NCBI RefSeq assembly: GCF_006864135.1
Contig: NZ_SADV01000006.1
Coordinates: 186,001 to 250,000 of the forward strand
Direction of reading: 5' to 3'
Length of the DNA: 64,000 bases
DNA from: Lysinibacillus sphaericus
GTDB taxonomy: Bacteria; Bacillota; Bacilli; Bacillales_A; Planococcaceae
Part shown: positions 51,894 through 60,988 of the stretch, in pieces
Layout of the letters: every line of letters starts with the position of its first letter
How positions within the stretch are numbered: the stretch's first letter is position 1
Notes under the pieces: model-generated
Database searches by the model: none
The model's input: only the letters and a program-made list of their open reading frames with translations
Told to the model about the DNA's origin: nothing
Program-made: the position numbers and the translations under genes

Positions 51894-53513
51894 TTATTTT
51901 TTTGTACGGTCATATGCTGCTTGGGCGACTTTCATATATTTCTCTAAGCCCATCTTCTCAATTGTTTTCTTATAGTCATCCCATTTGTCGAAGCTTGCCT
52001 TACCTGTAATAAAGCTTGCTGTCACCTCATCCACATATGTTTGAATGTCTGTTAAAATAGCTGACACTTGTTCATTTTCCTCTAATGTGAAGTTTAAGCC
52101 TGGAATAATGTCTTCATCTTTCAATGCATATGGCATTACTTGCTGAGCATTGTTAATTGAATTTTCTTTCGCTTCTGCCCCTTGGAAATACTTTTGTGTA
52201 ACGATTCCAGGGTAGTAACCGCCTGGCCATGTTAAGTAGTCGCTTATTGCTTGGTCTAAGTTTTTACCATCAGGGTTATTGGTAATGTTATCTACATACT
52301 TTACATTACCAGCCGCATCTTCCTCGTAAGTTACACCTTTAAAGCCCATGAAGAACATTTTTGCTCCCTCATCACCATATAAATGGTCAATCCATCGTAC
52401 CATTGCTTCAGGATTTTTTGCTTTATCGGTTACAACAAACATTCCTAAATTACCAAGACCGTTAGACATAGCCGTATATTGACGATCTCCATTAGGGCCT
52501 TCTAATACATGCGCACCTACATAACCATCTAATTTGAACAGTTCTTTCGGATCTACTTCACTTAGCATACCGAAAGTTCCTTTACCCGCTTCAGCAGCGA
52601 ATTTTTGGGGCTCCGTTGTAAATACATCTTTATTGATTAAATCTTCACTATACAATTTATTTAAAAATTCAAGCAATTGTTTGTATTCTTCTGTTGTTGG
52701 AACGAAGCGGAATTCTTCAGTTCCTTCTTTAAAGTCTAAATTCGGATTCATCGTTCCTTGTTTGTTCAAGCCGAATGAACCCCTTAAATAATCAATAAAT
52801 TGCTTAATTCCATAACCAGATCCCCAGCCTTGCTCGTCCTGTTGACCGTTACCGTTTGGATCGTTTTCTTTAAATGCTTTAAGCACTTTATATAAATCTT
52901 CTGTCGTTTCAGGTGATTTTAAGCCTAGTTTATCTAGCCATTGCTGGTTGATCCATGGTGCTCCTACACGAAGTGACTCAAACTTTGGATCATAGATTGT
53001 TGGGAAACCATAGATATTTCCATCTGCCATCGTAATCCCTTGCTTTACAGTCGGGTATTCTTCTAAAAGCTTTTTGAAATTCGGCGCATATTTATCAATA
53101 TAATCATTTAATGGTATGAATACGCCTTGCTGACCATACTTCAGTAAATCAGTTCTTGAGAAAGCCGATGCAAAGAAGATTTCTGGATAGTTCCCTGCTG
53201 CTAAAAGTAAGTTCTTTTTATCTGCTAATACTTCGGTTTGAACGGTTGTCCAATTAATATGGATATTAGACATTTTTTCGTATTCTTTCCATAGCATTAA
53301 GCTATTCCAATCTTGTGAGGCAAAAAACTTAGCTGCAAAACCATCTACTTCAATTTTATCTTTAGCAATAGGCATCCCCGTAGCATTCACATTATCAGGG
53401 TTGCCGCTTGTACTTGCTTTATTTTCTTTATTATCTGAACAAGCTCCTAAAATACTAGCTGCTAACATCATAGTTGCCATCAAACTATATACACGTTTCT
53501 TTTTCATCGCCAT
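51894..53513 (-). CDS. Extracellular sugar-binding lipoprotein (LplA-like)
   Basis: 539 residues, the long LplA/YtcQ size class. Lipoprotein signal with lipobox ILGAC (Cys25), then a type 1 solute-binding fold starting WNSLMLWKEYEKMSNIHI, with a Ca-like DPNGNGQQDEQGWG loop near residue 215. Delivers a complex saccharide or amino sugar to the two permeases encoded just upstream. AAGGAGCG precedes ATG 53513. The exact ligand is not predictable. Confidence 0.92.
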   Translation of the reverse strand: MAMKKKRVYSLMATMMLAASILGACSDNKENKASTSGNPDNVNATGMPIAKDKIEVDGFAAKFFASQDWNSLMLWKEYEKMSNIHINWTTVQTEVLADKKNLLLAAGNYPEIFFASAFSRTDLLKYGQQGVFIPLNDYIDKYAPNFKKLLEEYPTVKQGITMADGNIYGFPTIYDPKFESLRVGAPWINQQWLDKLGLKSPETTEDLYKVLKAFKENDPNGNGQQDEQGWGSGYGIKQFIDYLRGSFGLNKQGTMNPNLDFKEGTEEFRFVPTTEEYKQLLEFLNKLYSEDLINKDVFTTEPQKFAAEAGKGTFGMLSEVDPKELFKLDGYVGAHVLEGPNGDRQYTAMSNGLGNLGMFVVTDKAKNPEAMVRWIDHLYGDEGAKMFFMGFKGVTYEEDAAGNVKYVDNITNNPDGKNLDQAISDYLTWPGGYYPGIVTQKYFQGAEAKENSINNAQQVMPYALKDEDIIPGLNFTLEENEQVSAILTDIQTYVDEVTASFITGKASFDKWDDYKKTIEKMGLEKYMKVAQAAYDRTKK

Positions 53514-53531
53514 TTAAATCGCTCCTTTTCT

Positions 53532-54410
53532 TTAACCTTTTAATGAACCAATCATGACACCTTTTACAAAATATCTTTGTAAGAACGGATAAAGCATTAG
53601 CATTGGTAGGTTGGCAATGATTAAAACAGCATATTTCAACCCTTCAACGCTAAGTTTTTGAGCTAGAAAGCTTTCTGAAGTTGCTTGAATCATATCATCG
53701 GCTTGTCCTTGAATTAAGATTTGTCTAAGTATAAGTTGGAGTGGAAACTTGCTTTGGTCTTGTAAATAAATTAAAGCTTGAAAATACGAGTTCCAATGTC
53801 CTACTGCATAGAATAAAACCATTACGGCCATAACAGGGAATGATAGCGGTAGGACAATACTCCATAAAATTCGAAAGTTTCCCGCTCCATCAATCGTAGC
53901 GGATTCCTCTAATTCATGAGGAATCGATTGGAAGAATGTTCGCATAATAATAATGTTCCATACAGCAACAGCATTCGGAATAATCATGACCCAAAATGTA
54001 TTAATCATGCCTAAGTCACGAATTAATAAGTATGTTGGTATTAACCCTCCGCTGAAAAACATCGTGAATACCATAAATGCCATAATGAAACCTTTACCTT
54101 TCAAATCTCTACGTGAAAGAGGATAGGCAGCACAAATTGTCATCACAATATTCAATACCGTTCCGAAAAATGTGTACTTCAATGTATTGATAAATCCATT
54201 AATTATATCTGGATTTTGAAATACCTTTTTATATGCTTCAACAGTAAATTCCTTTGGCCATAACCACATATCACCCGAGATAACATACTGCGGATTACTT
54301 AATGAAGCACTTAATACAAAAAGCAATGGGTAAAGAACGATAATCGCAACAATTGCTAAAAAAATATAATTAAAGATTGTAAACGCTCGATCGCCTTTCG
54401 ATTCTTTCAA
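53532..54410 (-). CDS. Sugar ABC permease (LplC/YtcP type)
   Basis: 292 residues from TTG 54410; AAGGGAGTGG precedes it, and this start leaves 13 bp after the preceding gene. A longer frame from GTG 54443 overlaps that gene and has no site. Six membrane segments and the EAA loop ELEESATIDGAGNFRILWSIVLPLSFP that contacts the ATPase. Forms a heterodimer with the LplB-type permease. Confidence 0.9.
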   Translation of the reverse strand: MKESKGDRAFTIFNYIFLAIVAIIVLYPLLFVLSASLSNPQYVISGDMWLWPKEFTVEAYKKVFQNPDIINGFINTLKYTFFGTVLNIVMTICAAYPLSRRDLKGKGFIMAFMVFTMFFSGGLIPTYLLIRDLGMINTFWVMIIPNAVAVWNIIIMRTFFQSIPHELEESATIDGAGNFRILWSIVLPLSFPVMAVMVLFYAVGHWNSYFQALIYLQDQSKFPLQLILRQILIQGQADDMIQATSESFLAQKLSVEGLKYAVLIIANLPMLMLYPFLQRYFVKGVMIGSLKG

Positions 54411-54423
54411 TTTCACCACTCCC

Positions 54424-55416
54424 TTACCATAGGCTTGTATCACTTACTTTTTTCGCTATTTGGTTTACCATAATGAGCAGGATAAAGTTAATGATAGAGT
54501 TGAATAAACCTACAGCCGCTGAAAAGCTATACTGCGCTTCTAAAATCCCACTTCGATAAACAAAGGTTGAAATGACGTCCGAAGTCGACATATTTAAATC
54601 ATTTTGCAATAAAAATACTTTCTCAAATCCAATCGCCATAACTGATCCTACGTTCAAGATAAATAGGATAACAATTGTTGGCATAATCGCTGGGATGTTA
54701 ATATGAATAATTCTCTGGAATTTTGAAGCCCCATCCATCATTGCTGCTTCATGCTGCGCTGGATCTACCGCCGATAAAGCTGCAATATAAATAATGGAAC
54801 TCCACCCCATTGTTTGCCATACGTCTGATAGTACATAGATTGACTTAAACCATGCTGGCTCTGAAATGAAATCAATCGGCATACCACCAAACAACATGAT
54901 AACTTGGTTAATCATCCCGTCTGACTTTAAGAAAAGTAATAACATACCGACAACGACTACTGTTGATAAAAAATGCGGTGCATAAATAATGGTCTGTACA
55001 AACTTTTTAAAGCGAAGACTTTTCACTTCATTTAACAGTAACGCAATAATAATCGGTACAGGGAAAGATACTAGTAGCGTAAATACACCAATACCAATTG
55101 TATTTTTAATTAATCTCCCAAAATAATAACTGTCAAAGAAGCGTTCAAAATGCTTAAAACCAACCCATGGACTACCGATAATCCCCTTTGTAGCGATAAA
55201 ATCCTTAAAGGCAATTTGCAAACCGTACAACGGGTAATAATGGAAAATCAAAAAATAAAGGATCACAGGGACTAATAATAAATAAAGCTCCCAATTTTTT
55301 CTGATAGACTTCTTCCACTCTATCCAGTGATTCCTCTTTACTTTTGATTGCTTTTTGAACAAACGCTTTGTTTTAAATGGCTTTTCTTCAACGGTTGTTT
55401 CATCCAAAAGCGTCAT
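54424..55416 (-). CDS. Sugar ABC permease (LplB/YteP type)
   Basis: 330 residues with a basic N-terminal tail (about 45 residues), six membrane segments and the EAA loop HEAAMMDGASKFQRIIHINIPAIMP. The LFHYYPLYGLQIAFKDF segment is typical of LplB-type permeases. AGGGGGTG precedes ATG 55416. No ATPase gene in the operon. Confidence 0.92.
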   Translation of the reverse strand: MTLLDETTVEEKPFKTKRLFKKQSKVKRNHWIEWKKSIRKNWELYLLLVPVILYFLIFHYYPLYGLQIAFKDFIATKGIIGSPWVGFKHFERFFDSYYFGRLIKNTIGIGVFTLLVSFPVPIIIALLLNEVKSLRFKKFVQTIIYAPHFLSTVVVVGMLLLFLKSDGMINQVIMLFGGMPIDFISEPAWFKSIYVLSDVWQTMGWSSIIYIAALSAVDPAQHEAAMMDGASKFQRIIHINIPAIMPTIVILFILNVGSVMAIGFEKVFLLQNDLNMSTSDVISTFVYRSGILEAQYSFSAAVGLFNSIINFILLIMVNQIAKKVSDTSLW

Positions 55417-55434
55417 ACATACACCCCCTATTTA

Positions 55435-56586
55435 TCAATGCTGTAGAATAGTAGATTCCTGTGAAATTTCAACAACTCCTCCCCCATTACGGAGCGATTC
55501 CGTTGCTGCACAGCCAACTGCTACGCTCATACGACCAGCAAATGGAGTTGTTAAAGGCTCTTTATTGTAAAGTATTAACTCTACGAAATCTTGCGCAATT
55601 TTAGGATCTGCTCCCCCATGGCTTCCTTCCTCGGGTTTCATTTCATAAACAACATCACTAAGCTCTTCCCAGGAATTAGATTTACGTGTCTTCAAATAAA
55701 TTTTATTGTTCACATCATCATTTTCGATACGCCCTTTCGTACCGATAAATGTATAATTTCGTGAATAATCTGGGGTGAAGTGACATTGTAAATAGGAAGC
55801 TTTTATACCACCTTCTAATTCCATAATGAGCATGTTATTATCCTCAACATCTATTTCTTCTCGGAACGCACATTCCGTGAATGTATGTGGGACATATTCT
55901 GGACATGTTGTTTTCTGGTCACATGTTGGACATGTTAACGTATTTGGTTTATCTCCACCGTAATAATCTAAGCTACCAAATGCAGATACTTTCGTCGCAT
56001 GTTTTCCAGAAATCCAATGAATCACATCTAAATCATGTGAGCCTTTTTGCAACAACAGGGATGTTGTATTTTTGGAATTACCGTGCCAATCATGATAATA
56101 GAAGTAACCGCCAAAGCCAACAAAGTGGCGGACCCATATGGCTTTTAATTCTCCAATAGCGCCCGAATCGATTAAGCCTTTCATTGTTTGATACATACTC
56201 ATATATCGCATATTAAAACCGACCATTAGATGCTTCCCTGATTTTTTCCATATATCTAAAATTCGATCGCAGCCCTCCACTGTAATCGCTAAAGGTTTTT
56301 CAGCATATACGTGCTTTCCTGCTTCTAAACAAGTAATAATATGCTCTTCATGTAAATAATCCGGTGATAAGACGGCAATAGCATCAATATCGTCTCTTGT
56401 TAATAATTCCTTATAATCCTTCGTTAAAAATAAAGGTGTTTCAAATTTATCTTGAAATTTATCTAAACGTTCTTGAGAAATATCAGCTAAAGCAACAATT
56501 TCTGATTCCCCATCAGGCTTATGCCAGTATTGAGCTAAACCTCCTCTTAATCCCGCTCCGATTACGCCAATGCGTACTTTCTTCAT
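55435..56586 (-). CDS. Gfo/Idh/MocA-family NAD(P)-dependent oxidoreductase
   Basis: 383 residues from ATG 56586, preceded by AGAGGGGG; the frame to 56676 has no site. Rossmann motif GVIGAGLRGG, EKP motif AGKHVYAEKPLA and an insert CPTCDQKTTCPEY with four cysteines that may bind zinc. First gene of the importer operon. Family members oxidise, reduce, epimerise or, in the GH109 group, hydrolyse glycosides through an NAD redox cycle. Processing of the imported sugar is likely; the exact reaction is unknown. Confidence 0.88.
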   Translation of the reverse strand: MKKVRIGVIGAGLRGGLAQYWHKPDGESEIVALADISQERLDKFQDKFETPLFLTKDYKELLTRDDIDAIAVLSPDYLHEEHIITCLEAGKHVYAEKPLAITVEGCDRILDIWKKSGKHLMVGFNMRYMSMYQTMKGLIDSGAIGELKAIWVRHFVGFGGYFYYHDWHGNSKNTTSLLLQKGSHDLDVIHWISGKHATKVSAFGSLDYYGGDKPNTLTCPTCDQKTTCPEYVPHTFTECAFREEIDVEDNNMLIMELEGGIKASYLQCHFTPDYSRNYTFIGTKGRIENDDVNNKIYLKTRKSNSWEELSDVVYEMKPEEGSHGGADPKIAQDFVELILYNKEPLTTPFAGRMSVAVGCAATESLRNGGGVVEISQESTILQH

Positions 56587-56625
56587 TGATGTTCCCCCTC
56601 TAAAAATTCTGCATTTATTTGTATT

Positions 56626-56641
56626 AAGTAAACGTTTACAT
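56626..56641. promoter_or_regulatory. cre-like/LacI-type operator in the importer promoter
   Basis: GTAAACGTTTAC is a perfect 12-bp palindrome at 56628-56639. On the minus strand TGTAAACGTTTACT fits the CcpA cre pattern except the last base. It lies about 40 bp upstream of the first importer-operon gene, so carbon catabolite repression, or a LacI-family regulator, is likely. Confidence 0.7.
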
Positions 56642-57127
56642 TTGATACTGATTTTACCAATCATCCACAACAACACAACTACATGACAACACGTTGTAGG
56701 TACAAGTTAGATCAAAATAGTATAGCGAATATTCCAAAAATTACGATGAAATAAATATATAATTCTAACCATAAATATGTCAATACCCCAAATTTTAGTC
56801 ATAATCTCTTCTAGAAAAGTTGACTCATTCGAAAATGCAGAAAATTCAATACATTCATAAAAGCTCAACCTCTTAGTAAAAAAAGATATTATTCCTTCGC
56901 AATAAACTAAAATTCCCACCTTATAATGGTAATCCATAGATTATATAATATAGGAGCAGGAATATTACACCATTTATTATAGGTTACATAATAATAATGG
57001 ATATTTTCTCTAAATCAATTACACTAAACATACGTTAAAGTGAAGCTTTAATATTGGAGGAGGTTTTCTTCATCCTCCATCGTGGCTCACCGCCCGTTAA
57101 TGTAGGATTACAGAAAGGAGTTACAAC
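56642..57127. other. Divergent non-coding interval
   Basis: About 485 bp of very AT-rich DNA upstream of both the importer operon and the ABC gene at 57128. A 7-bp hairpin TGGAGGA / TCCTCCA lies at 57055-57079. AAAGGAG at 57114-57120 is the next ribosome site. No gene is supported here. Confidence 0.5.
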
Positions 57128-57904
57128 ATGGAAGAAATATTGACGATTACGAATTTGACGAAGAGTTATGGTAGTAAGGAAATATTAAAAGGGATCGACT
57201 TGCACGTCTCGCGAGGGGAAATAATTGGTTATATTGGCCCGAACGGTGCAGGTAAAAGTACCACTGTCAAAATCATTTTGGGGATCGAAGGTGATTACGG
57301 TGGAGAAATTAAGCTTTTCGGAGAGAATATCGGAAAAGACAGCATTGAATATAGACGGCGAATTGGCTATGTACCAGAAATAGCAGATGTGTACGATAAT
57401 TTAACTGGTTACGAGTATTTAACCTTCATCGGCCAGCTTTATGGCCTTGAATTAGAAATCGCTGCGGATAAATCAAAATCCTTAATGGAATTGTTTGGTG
57501 TTGGTGAAGCGTATCATTCAAGGATATCTTCTTATTCAAAAGGGATGCGGCAAAAGCTATTAATTATCGCTAGCCTTATACATAATCCCGATTTGTTATT
57601 TTTAGATGAACCGATCAATGGATTAGATGCGAATAGTGTGATGATCTTTAAAGAAATTTTGCTTCAACTGGCTGCCCAAGGAAAAACTATATTTTATTCC
57701 TCTCATATTATGGATGTTGTCGAAAAAATCAGTAGTCGCATCATCCTGCTGAATGATGGGAAAATCGCTGCCGATGGGACATTTGCCCAACTTCAGGCAG
57801 ACAATACCGAAGGAACTCTGGAAAAGATTTTCAACCAATTGACAGGCTTCCATGATCATCAGGAAATTGGTGAAAAATTCGTTTCTATTGTGCAAGAGGT
57901 ATGA
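57128..57904 (+). CDS. ABC transporter ATPase
   Basis: 258 residues. Walker A GPNGAGKSTT, Q-loop YVPEIADVYDNLTG, signature YSKGMRQKL, Walker B LLFLDEPINGLDA and switch His in FYSSHIM. The C-terminal 30 residues (HDHQEIGEKFVSIVQEV) are typical of two-gene exporters with large ABC-2 permeases. It overlaps the permease gene by four bases or nearly so. Substrate unknown. Confidence 0.92.
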   Translation: MEEILTITNLTKSYGSKEILKGIDLHVSRGEIIGYIGPNGAGKSTTVKIILGIEGDYGGEIKLFGENIGKDSIEYRRRIGYVPEIADVYDNLTGYEYLTFIGQLYGLELEIAADKSKSLMELFGVGEAYHSRISSYSKGMRQKLLIIASLIHNPDLLFLDEPINGLDANSVMIFKEILLQLAAQGKTIFYSSHIMDVVEKISSRIILLNDGKIAADGTFAQLQADNTEGTLEKIFNQLTGFHDHQEIGEKFVSIVQEV

Positions 57905-57906
57905 TC

Positions 57907-59541
57907 ATGAAAGATTTCAAAACTTTACAAGTGCTTGATAAGATACAATTTGTTTTTGTGAAAATGGGCGTCGATTACGAAATGATGAGAAAAATCCTCC
58001 ATATTAAACTAACAATGGATGAACGTAAAGTACCGACAATATTTAACCAAGCATCAAATAAAAAAAACAAAGAGCAAAAGAATGGCTACATCAAATCTTT
58101 ATGGATTTATGTTTTAATGGGACTTATGCTAGTTCCTTTTATGGGGTTTGGTCAAAACTATCTTTTCCAAATGAGTATTGCTTATGCAATGATTATTTTT
58201 ATTATCATGACAACATTGATTTCTGATTTTTCTTCGGTACTTTTGGATGTACGGGACAGAAGTATCCTATCAACTAAGCCTATCTCTGCTAAAACGATCA
58301 ATGCGGCCAAGTTTATGCATATTTTCATTTACTTGACGTATTTAACTATTGCATTCACTGCCATTCCCCTTATGGTGGGCCTATATAATCAAGGGATTGT
58401 ATTCTTTATTTTAACTGTGCTCTTACTCGTTTTAATGAATATTTTTATTGTTGTATTAACTGCTATTTTATATATTGCTATTTTAAGATTCTTTGATGGA
58501 GAAAAGCTGAAAGATATCATCAATTATGTACAAATCGGCTTATCATTAATGTTGATGATTGGCTATCAAGTTCTTATTAGATCCTTTGAATTCGTTAATT
58601 ATGATATGGCGCTAGCATTTCATTGGTGGAGTATTTTTCTAATCCCTATGTGGTTTGCCGCTCCTTATGAACTACTACTAAACGGTGACAACTCTTTATT
58701 TACAGTGGTGTTCAGTATGTTTGCTGTCGTCATGCCAATCATCTCGATATGGCTTTATCTAAAACTGATTCCAACTTTTGAACGGAATCTGCAAAAACTA
58801 TTAAACACAAGCAAATCGAAAAAAGATAAGAACAATCGACTTAAGACTCTTTTGTTAACAATCATTTGTAGAACGAATGAAGAAAGAGCTTTCTACCGCT
58901 TTGCTTCCCTTATGATGAAACAGGAGCGAGAGTTTAAACTGAAAGTATATCCATCTTTAGGATTTTCTTTTGCCATTCCGTTTATTTTTATGTTTTCCTT
59001 TTCAAGGCACGAAGGTGTTGATTATGCCGTTAGCATGGGCTATTTAAATATTTATTTCAGCATGCTAATTATTCCTTCAGCTGTACTCATGCTTGGACAT
59101 TCAGGAAAATATAAAGCAGCTTGGATCTATAAAGTCTTTCCAATCAAAGACTATACAAACTTGAAAAAAGGAAGCTTAAAAGCATTTTTGATGAAGTTGT
59201 ACATTCCATTATATATTTTTCTAAGCATCATTTTCTGCTTCATTTTTGGTACGAGAATTATCTTAGATTTACTAATTGTTTTAGTAACAAGCTGCATGTA
59301 CACCGCCATTTGTTACATCGGCATGGGAAGCAACATTCCTTTCACAAAGCCCTATAATGAAGTTGGCGATGCCCAAAGCTGGAAAACGCTTATATTGCTT
59401 ATCCCATTAGGTGCTTTGGCGGGACTGCATTACTTCCTGACTTCTCATACTACTTATGGGGCAATCATTTACTTAATCGTGCTTGTCATCACGAATTTCG
59501 TTCTATGGAAGCTTGCCTTTAAGCTTACGAAAACGGCTTGA
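57907..59541 (+). CDS. Large ABC-2-type permease
   Basis: 544 residues from ATG 57907, seven bases after AGAGGT; an ATG at 57901 is in frame but touches that site. A cytosolic N-terminal region of about 60 residues (KTLQVLDKIQFVFVKMGVDYEMMRKIL) is followed by about twelve membrane segments with a central cytosolic loop rich in Lys (TSKSKKDKNNRLK). Partner of the upstream ATPase. A degraded copy of its 3' third lies at 60650-60985, proof of a local duplication. Confidence 0.88.
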   Translation: MKDFKTLQVLDKIQFVFVKMGVDYEMMRKILHIKLTMDERKVPTIFNQASNKKNKEQKNGYIKSLWIYVLMGLMLVPFMGFGQNYLFQMSIAYAMIIFIIMTTLISDFSSVLLDVRDRSILSTKPISAKTINAAKFMHIFIYLTYLTIAFTAIPLMVGLYNQGIVFFILTVLLLVLMNIFIVVLTAILYIAILRFFDGEKLKDIINYVQIGLSLMLMIGYQVLIRSFEFVNYDMALAFHWWSIFLIPMWFAAPYELLLNGDNSLFTVVFSMFAVVMPIISIWLYLKLIPTFERNLQKLLNTSKSKKDKNNRLKTLLLTIICRTNEERAFYRFASLMMKQEREFKLKVYPSLGFSFAIPFIFMFSFSRHEGVDYAVSMGYLNIYFSMLIIPSAVLMLGHSGKYKAAWIYKVFPIKDYTNLKKGSLKAFLMKLYIPLYIFLSIIFCFIFGTRIILDLLIVLVTSCMYTAICYIGMGSNIPFTKPYNEVGDAQSWKTLILLIPLGALAGLHYFLTSHTTYGAIIYLIVLVITNFVLWKLAFKLTKTA

Positions 59542-59562
59542 GCCTGAGCTCAAGCCGTTTTA
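59530..59562. terminator. Terminator shared by convergent ABC genes
   Basis: AAAACGGCTTGAG pairs with CTCAAGCCGTTTT around a 6-nt loop, overlapping the permease stop codon; a TATTTT run follows. A diverged copy is at 60947-60985. Confidence 0.9.
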
Positions 59563-59564
59563 TT

Positions 59565-60179
59565 TTAAAAAGCTTTTCTCTCATATATACGAATAGATAG
59601 TAGCCATGACCCAATAAATAAAATAATAACCGTAATGCTAGCTACAACATACATTTGCGTTTCTTGTAAAGTCAAGAATTTTCGTGCTAATTCTCTTAAT
59701 ATATCATTTATAGGAACTAGTAAACTAATGGATAACATATAAATACCAAATAAAACACTTAAAGCAATCAATAAATATTGCGTTTTAAATTTATAGGAGA
59801 ATGGAAACATGAGTGATATAACGACCATCACTAGACCAATAATAAGCAACATCTCTTTCCATATGAAAAGATTCCCTTTTCCATTTATGAGGAAATCCCC
59901 CACATAAATCATGAAAACAAATATTGTTGTAAATATCAGTGAACCTATATATTTTGAACTGACAATTTCCTTTCTCGTATATGGTAGAGAATTAAGCAAA
60001 ATATTAGCATTGTCTTTTTCATCGTAAGCGAAAGCATTTAGTATAAATATTACACTATAAAGAAATCCCAAAAATAGTAGGGAGGGTACACCTGCCCATA
60101 AGTAGAGTATTATAGTAGCAATGTAAAATAAAATTAATTTCTTTTGTATTAAAACATCCTTAAGTATAAGGTTAATCAT
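59565..60179 (-). CDS. ABC-2 permease, duplicate copy 1
   Basis: 204 residues with six membrane segments and the ABC-2 hallmark AYDEKDNANILLNSLPYTRKEIVSSKYIGSLI. Clearly a paralogue of the protein at 60989-61603: same length, with identical blocks such as KFLTLQETQMY and GSWLLSIRIY. Its own ATPase gene has been lost; only scars remain upstream. It probably uses the surviving ATPase at 61608-62465, as a heterodimer with the second copy. GGATGG-type site before the ATG. Confidence 0.85.
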   Translation of the reverse strand: MINLILKDVLIQKKLILFYIATIILYLWAGVPSLLFLGFLYSVIFILNAFAYDEKDNANILLNSLPYTRKEIVSSKYIGSLIFTTIFVFMIYVGDFLINGKGNLFIWKEMLLIIGLVMVVISLMFPFSYKFKTQYLLIALSVLFGIYMLSISLLVPINDILRELARKFLTLQETQMYVVASITVIILFIGSWLLSIRIYERKAF

Positions 60180-60180
60180 C

Positions 60181-60265
60181 CAATTACCATCCTTTTTCTT
60201 ATATTACATACTATCTTTAAACTTAGGCTTAAATATATTCACCACACGAATTTAACAGCTGTCTC
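60181..60265 (-). pseudogene. Deletion scar of an ABC ATPase gene (copy 1)
   Basis: Read on the minus strand, this 85-bp gap aligns with the 3' end of the ATPase gene at 61608: ACAGC...TCGTGTGG...ATATTT and AAAGATAGTATGTAATATAAG against GAAGATATTATGTACTATACG, ending in AAGGATGG. The base pattern just before GntR (CTCCATCACTCATCCTC) matches the ATPase start region. About 770 bp between these ends were lost. Confidence 0.75.
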
Positions 60266-60267
60266 CA

Positions 60268-60645
60268 TCACTCATCCTCTGAATACAATAGTGTGAGCAT
60301 TTCTTTAAGCTCTGCTAAGCCAATATTCATTTCTTTAGCATTTTGGATGGCAATCAATAGATTTTCTTCGATTACCTTTACTTTTCTTTCTCTTATCATT
60401 TCCGTATTTTGCTCTGAAATGAACGAACCTTTCCCCACAATAGAATAAATAAATCCGTTTTTCTCTAGCTCTTCATAAGCGCGTTTTGTCGTAATAACGC
60501 TAATTTCTAAATCCTTTGCAAGCTGTCGCATAGACGGCAATGACTGCCCCTCTTGTAATTCACCTGATAAAATCAGCTTTTTGATTTGACTATAAATTTG
60601 CTCATAAATCGGTTCTTTTGAGCTGTTTGAAATAATAATTTGCAT
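60268..60645 (-). CDS. GntR-family regulator, YtrA type
   Basis: 125 residues, the short YtrA subfamily: a winged helix EPIYEQIYSQIKKLILSGEL, LPSMRQLAKDLEISVITTKRAYEELE, GKGSFIS and a short C-terminal helical pair for dimerisation. In B. subtilis YtrA represses an ABC operon. A remnant of a second copy (about 14 codons) survives at 62466-62509 in front of the ATPase gene. A palindrome at 62533-62560 is its likely operator. AAGAGGT precedes ATG 60645. Confidence 0.9.
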   Translation of the reverse strand: MQIIISNSSKEPIYEQIYSQIKKLILSGELQEGQSLPSMRQLAKDLEISVITTKRAYEELEKNGFIYSIVGKGSFISEQNTEMIRERKVKVIEENLLIAIQNAKEMNIGLAELKEMLTLLYSEDE

Positions 60646-60649
60646 GCAA

Positions 60650-60985
60650 ATACCTCTTCTTTATTTTTATGTGTCAGCACCGAAGACGTTGGTTATTCTG
60701 TTAGCATGAGCAATTTTTATTTCAGCATGCTAATGACTCGTCAGTTGTACTTATGTTTGGACATTCAGGGAAATATAAAGCCATTTAATGTCTTTCCCAT
60801 AAAGATTACATTGTCTATAGTTTAGAGTATAATTTTCTGCCTCACGAAAATTACCTTAGATTTATTAAATATGTTAACATACTGTCATTTGTTATAGCGG
60901 TATCGGAAACCACGGTCGGCGATAGACATTATGTTTAAGCGTACTTAAACAGCTTGAGCCTACATTAACTGGCTCAAGCTGTTTT
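60650..60985 (+). pseudogene. Decayed 3' fragment of the large permease gene (duplicate)
   Basis: Aligns to the end of the permease gene (about 58985-59560): shared runs include TTTATTTCAGCATGCTAAT, TTGGACATTCAGG, AAATATAAAGC, TTACCTTAGATTTA against TTATCTTAGATTTA, and GCCATTTGTTACATCGG against GTCATTTGTTATAGCGG, followed by the diverged terminator. Internal deletions total about 250 bp. No open frame remains. Confidence 0.85.
60947..60985 (-). terminator. Terminator copy after the second ABC-2 permease
   Basis: AAACAGCTTGAGCC and GGCTCAAGCTGTTT form a 14-bp stem. It is the duplicate of the hairpin at 59530-59562 and now serves the minus-strand gene ending at 60989. Confidence 0.8.
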
Positions 60986-60988
60986 ATT

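Noticed and set aside
56707-56937. 76-codon minus-strand frame in the divergent region
   Set aside because: AT-rich, no ribosome site, composition typical of chance frames.
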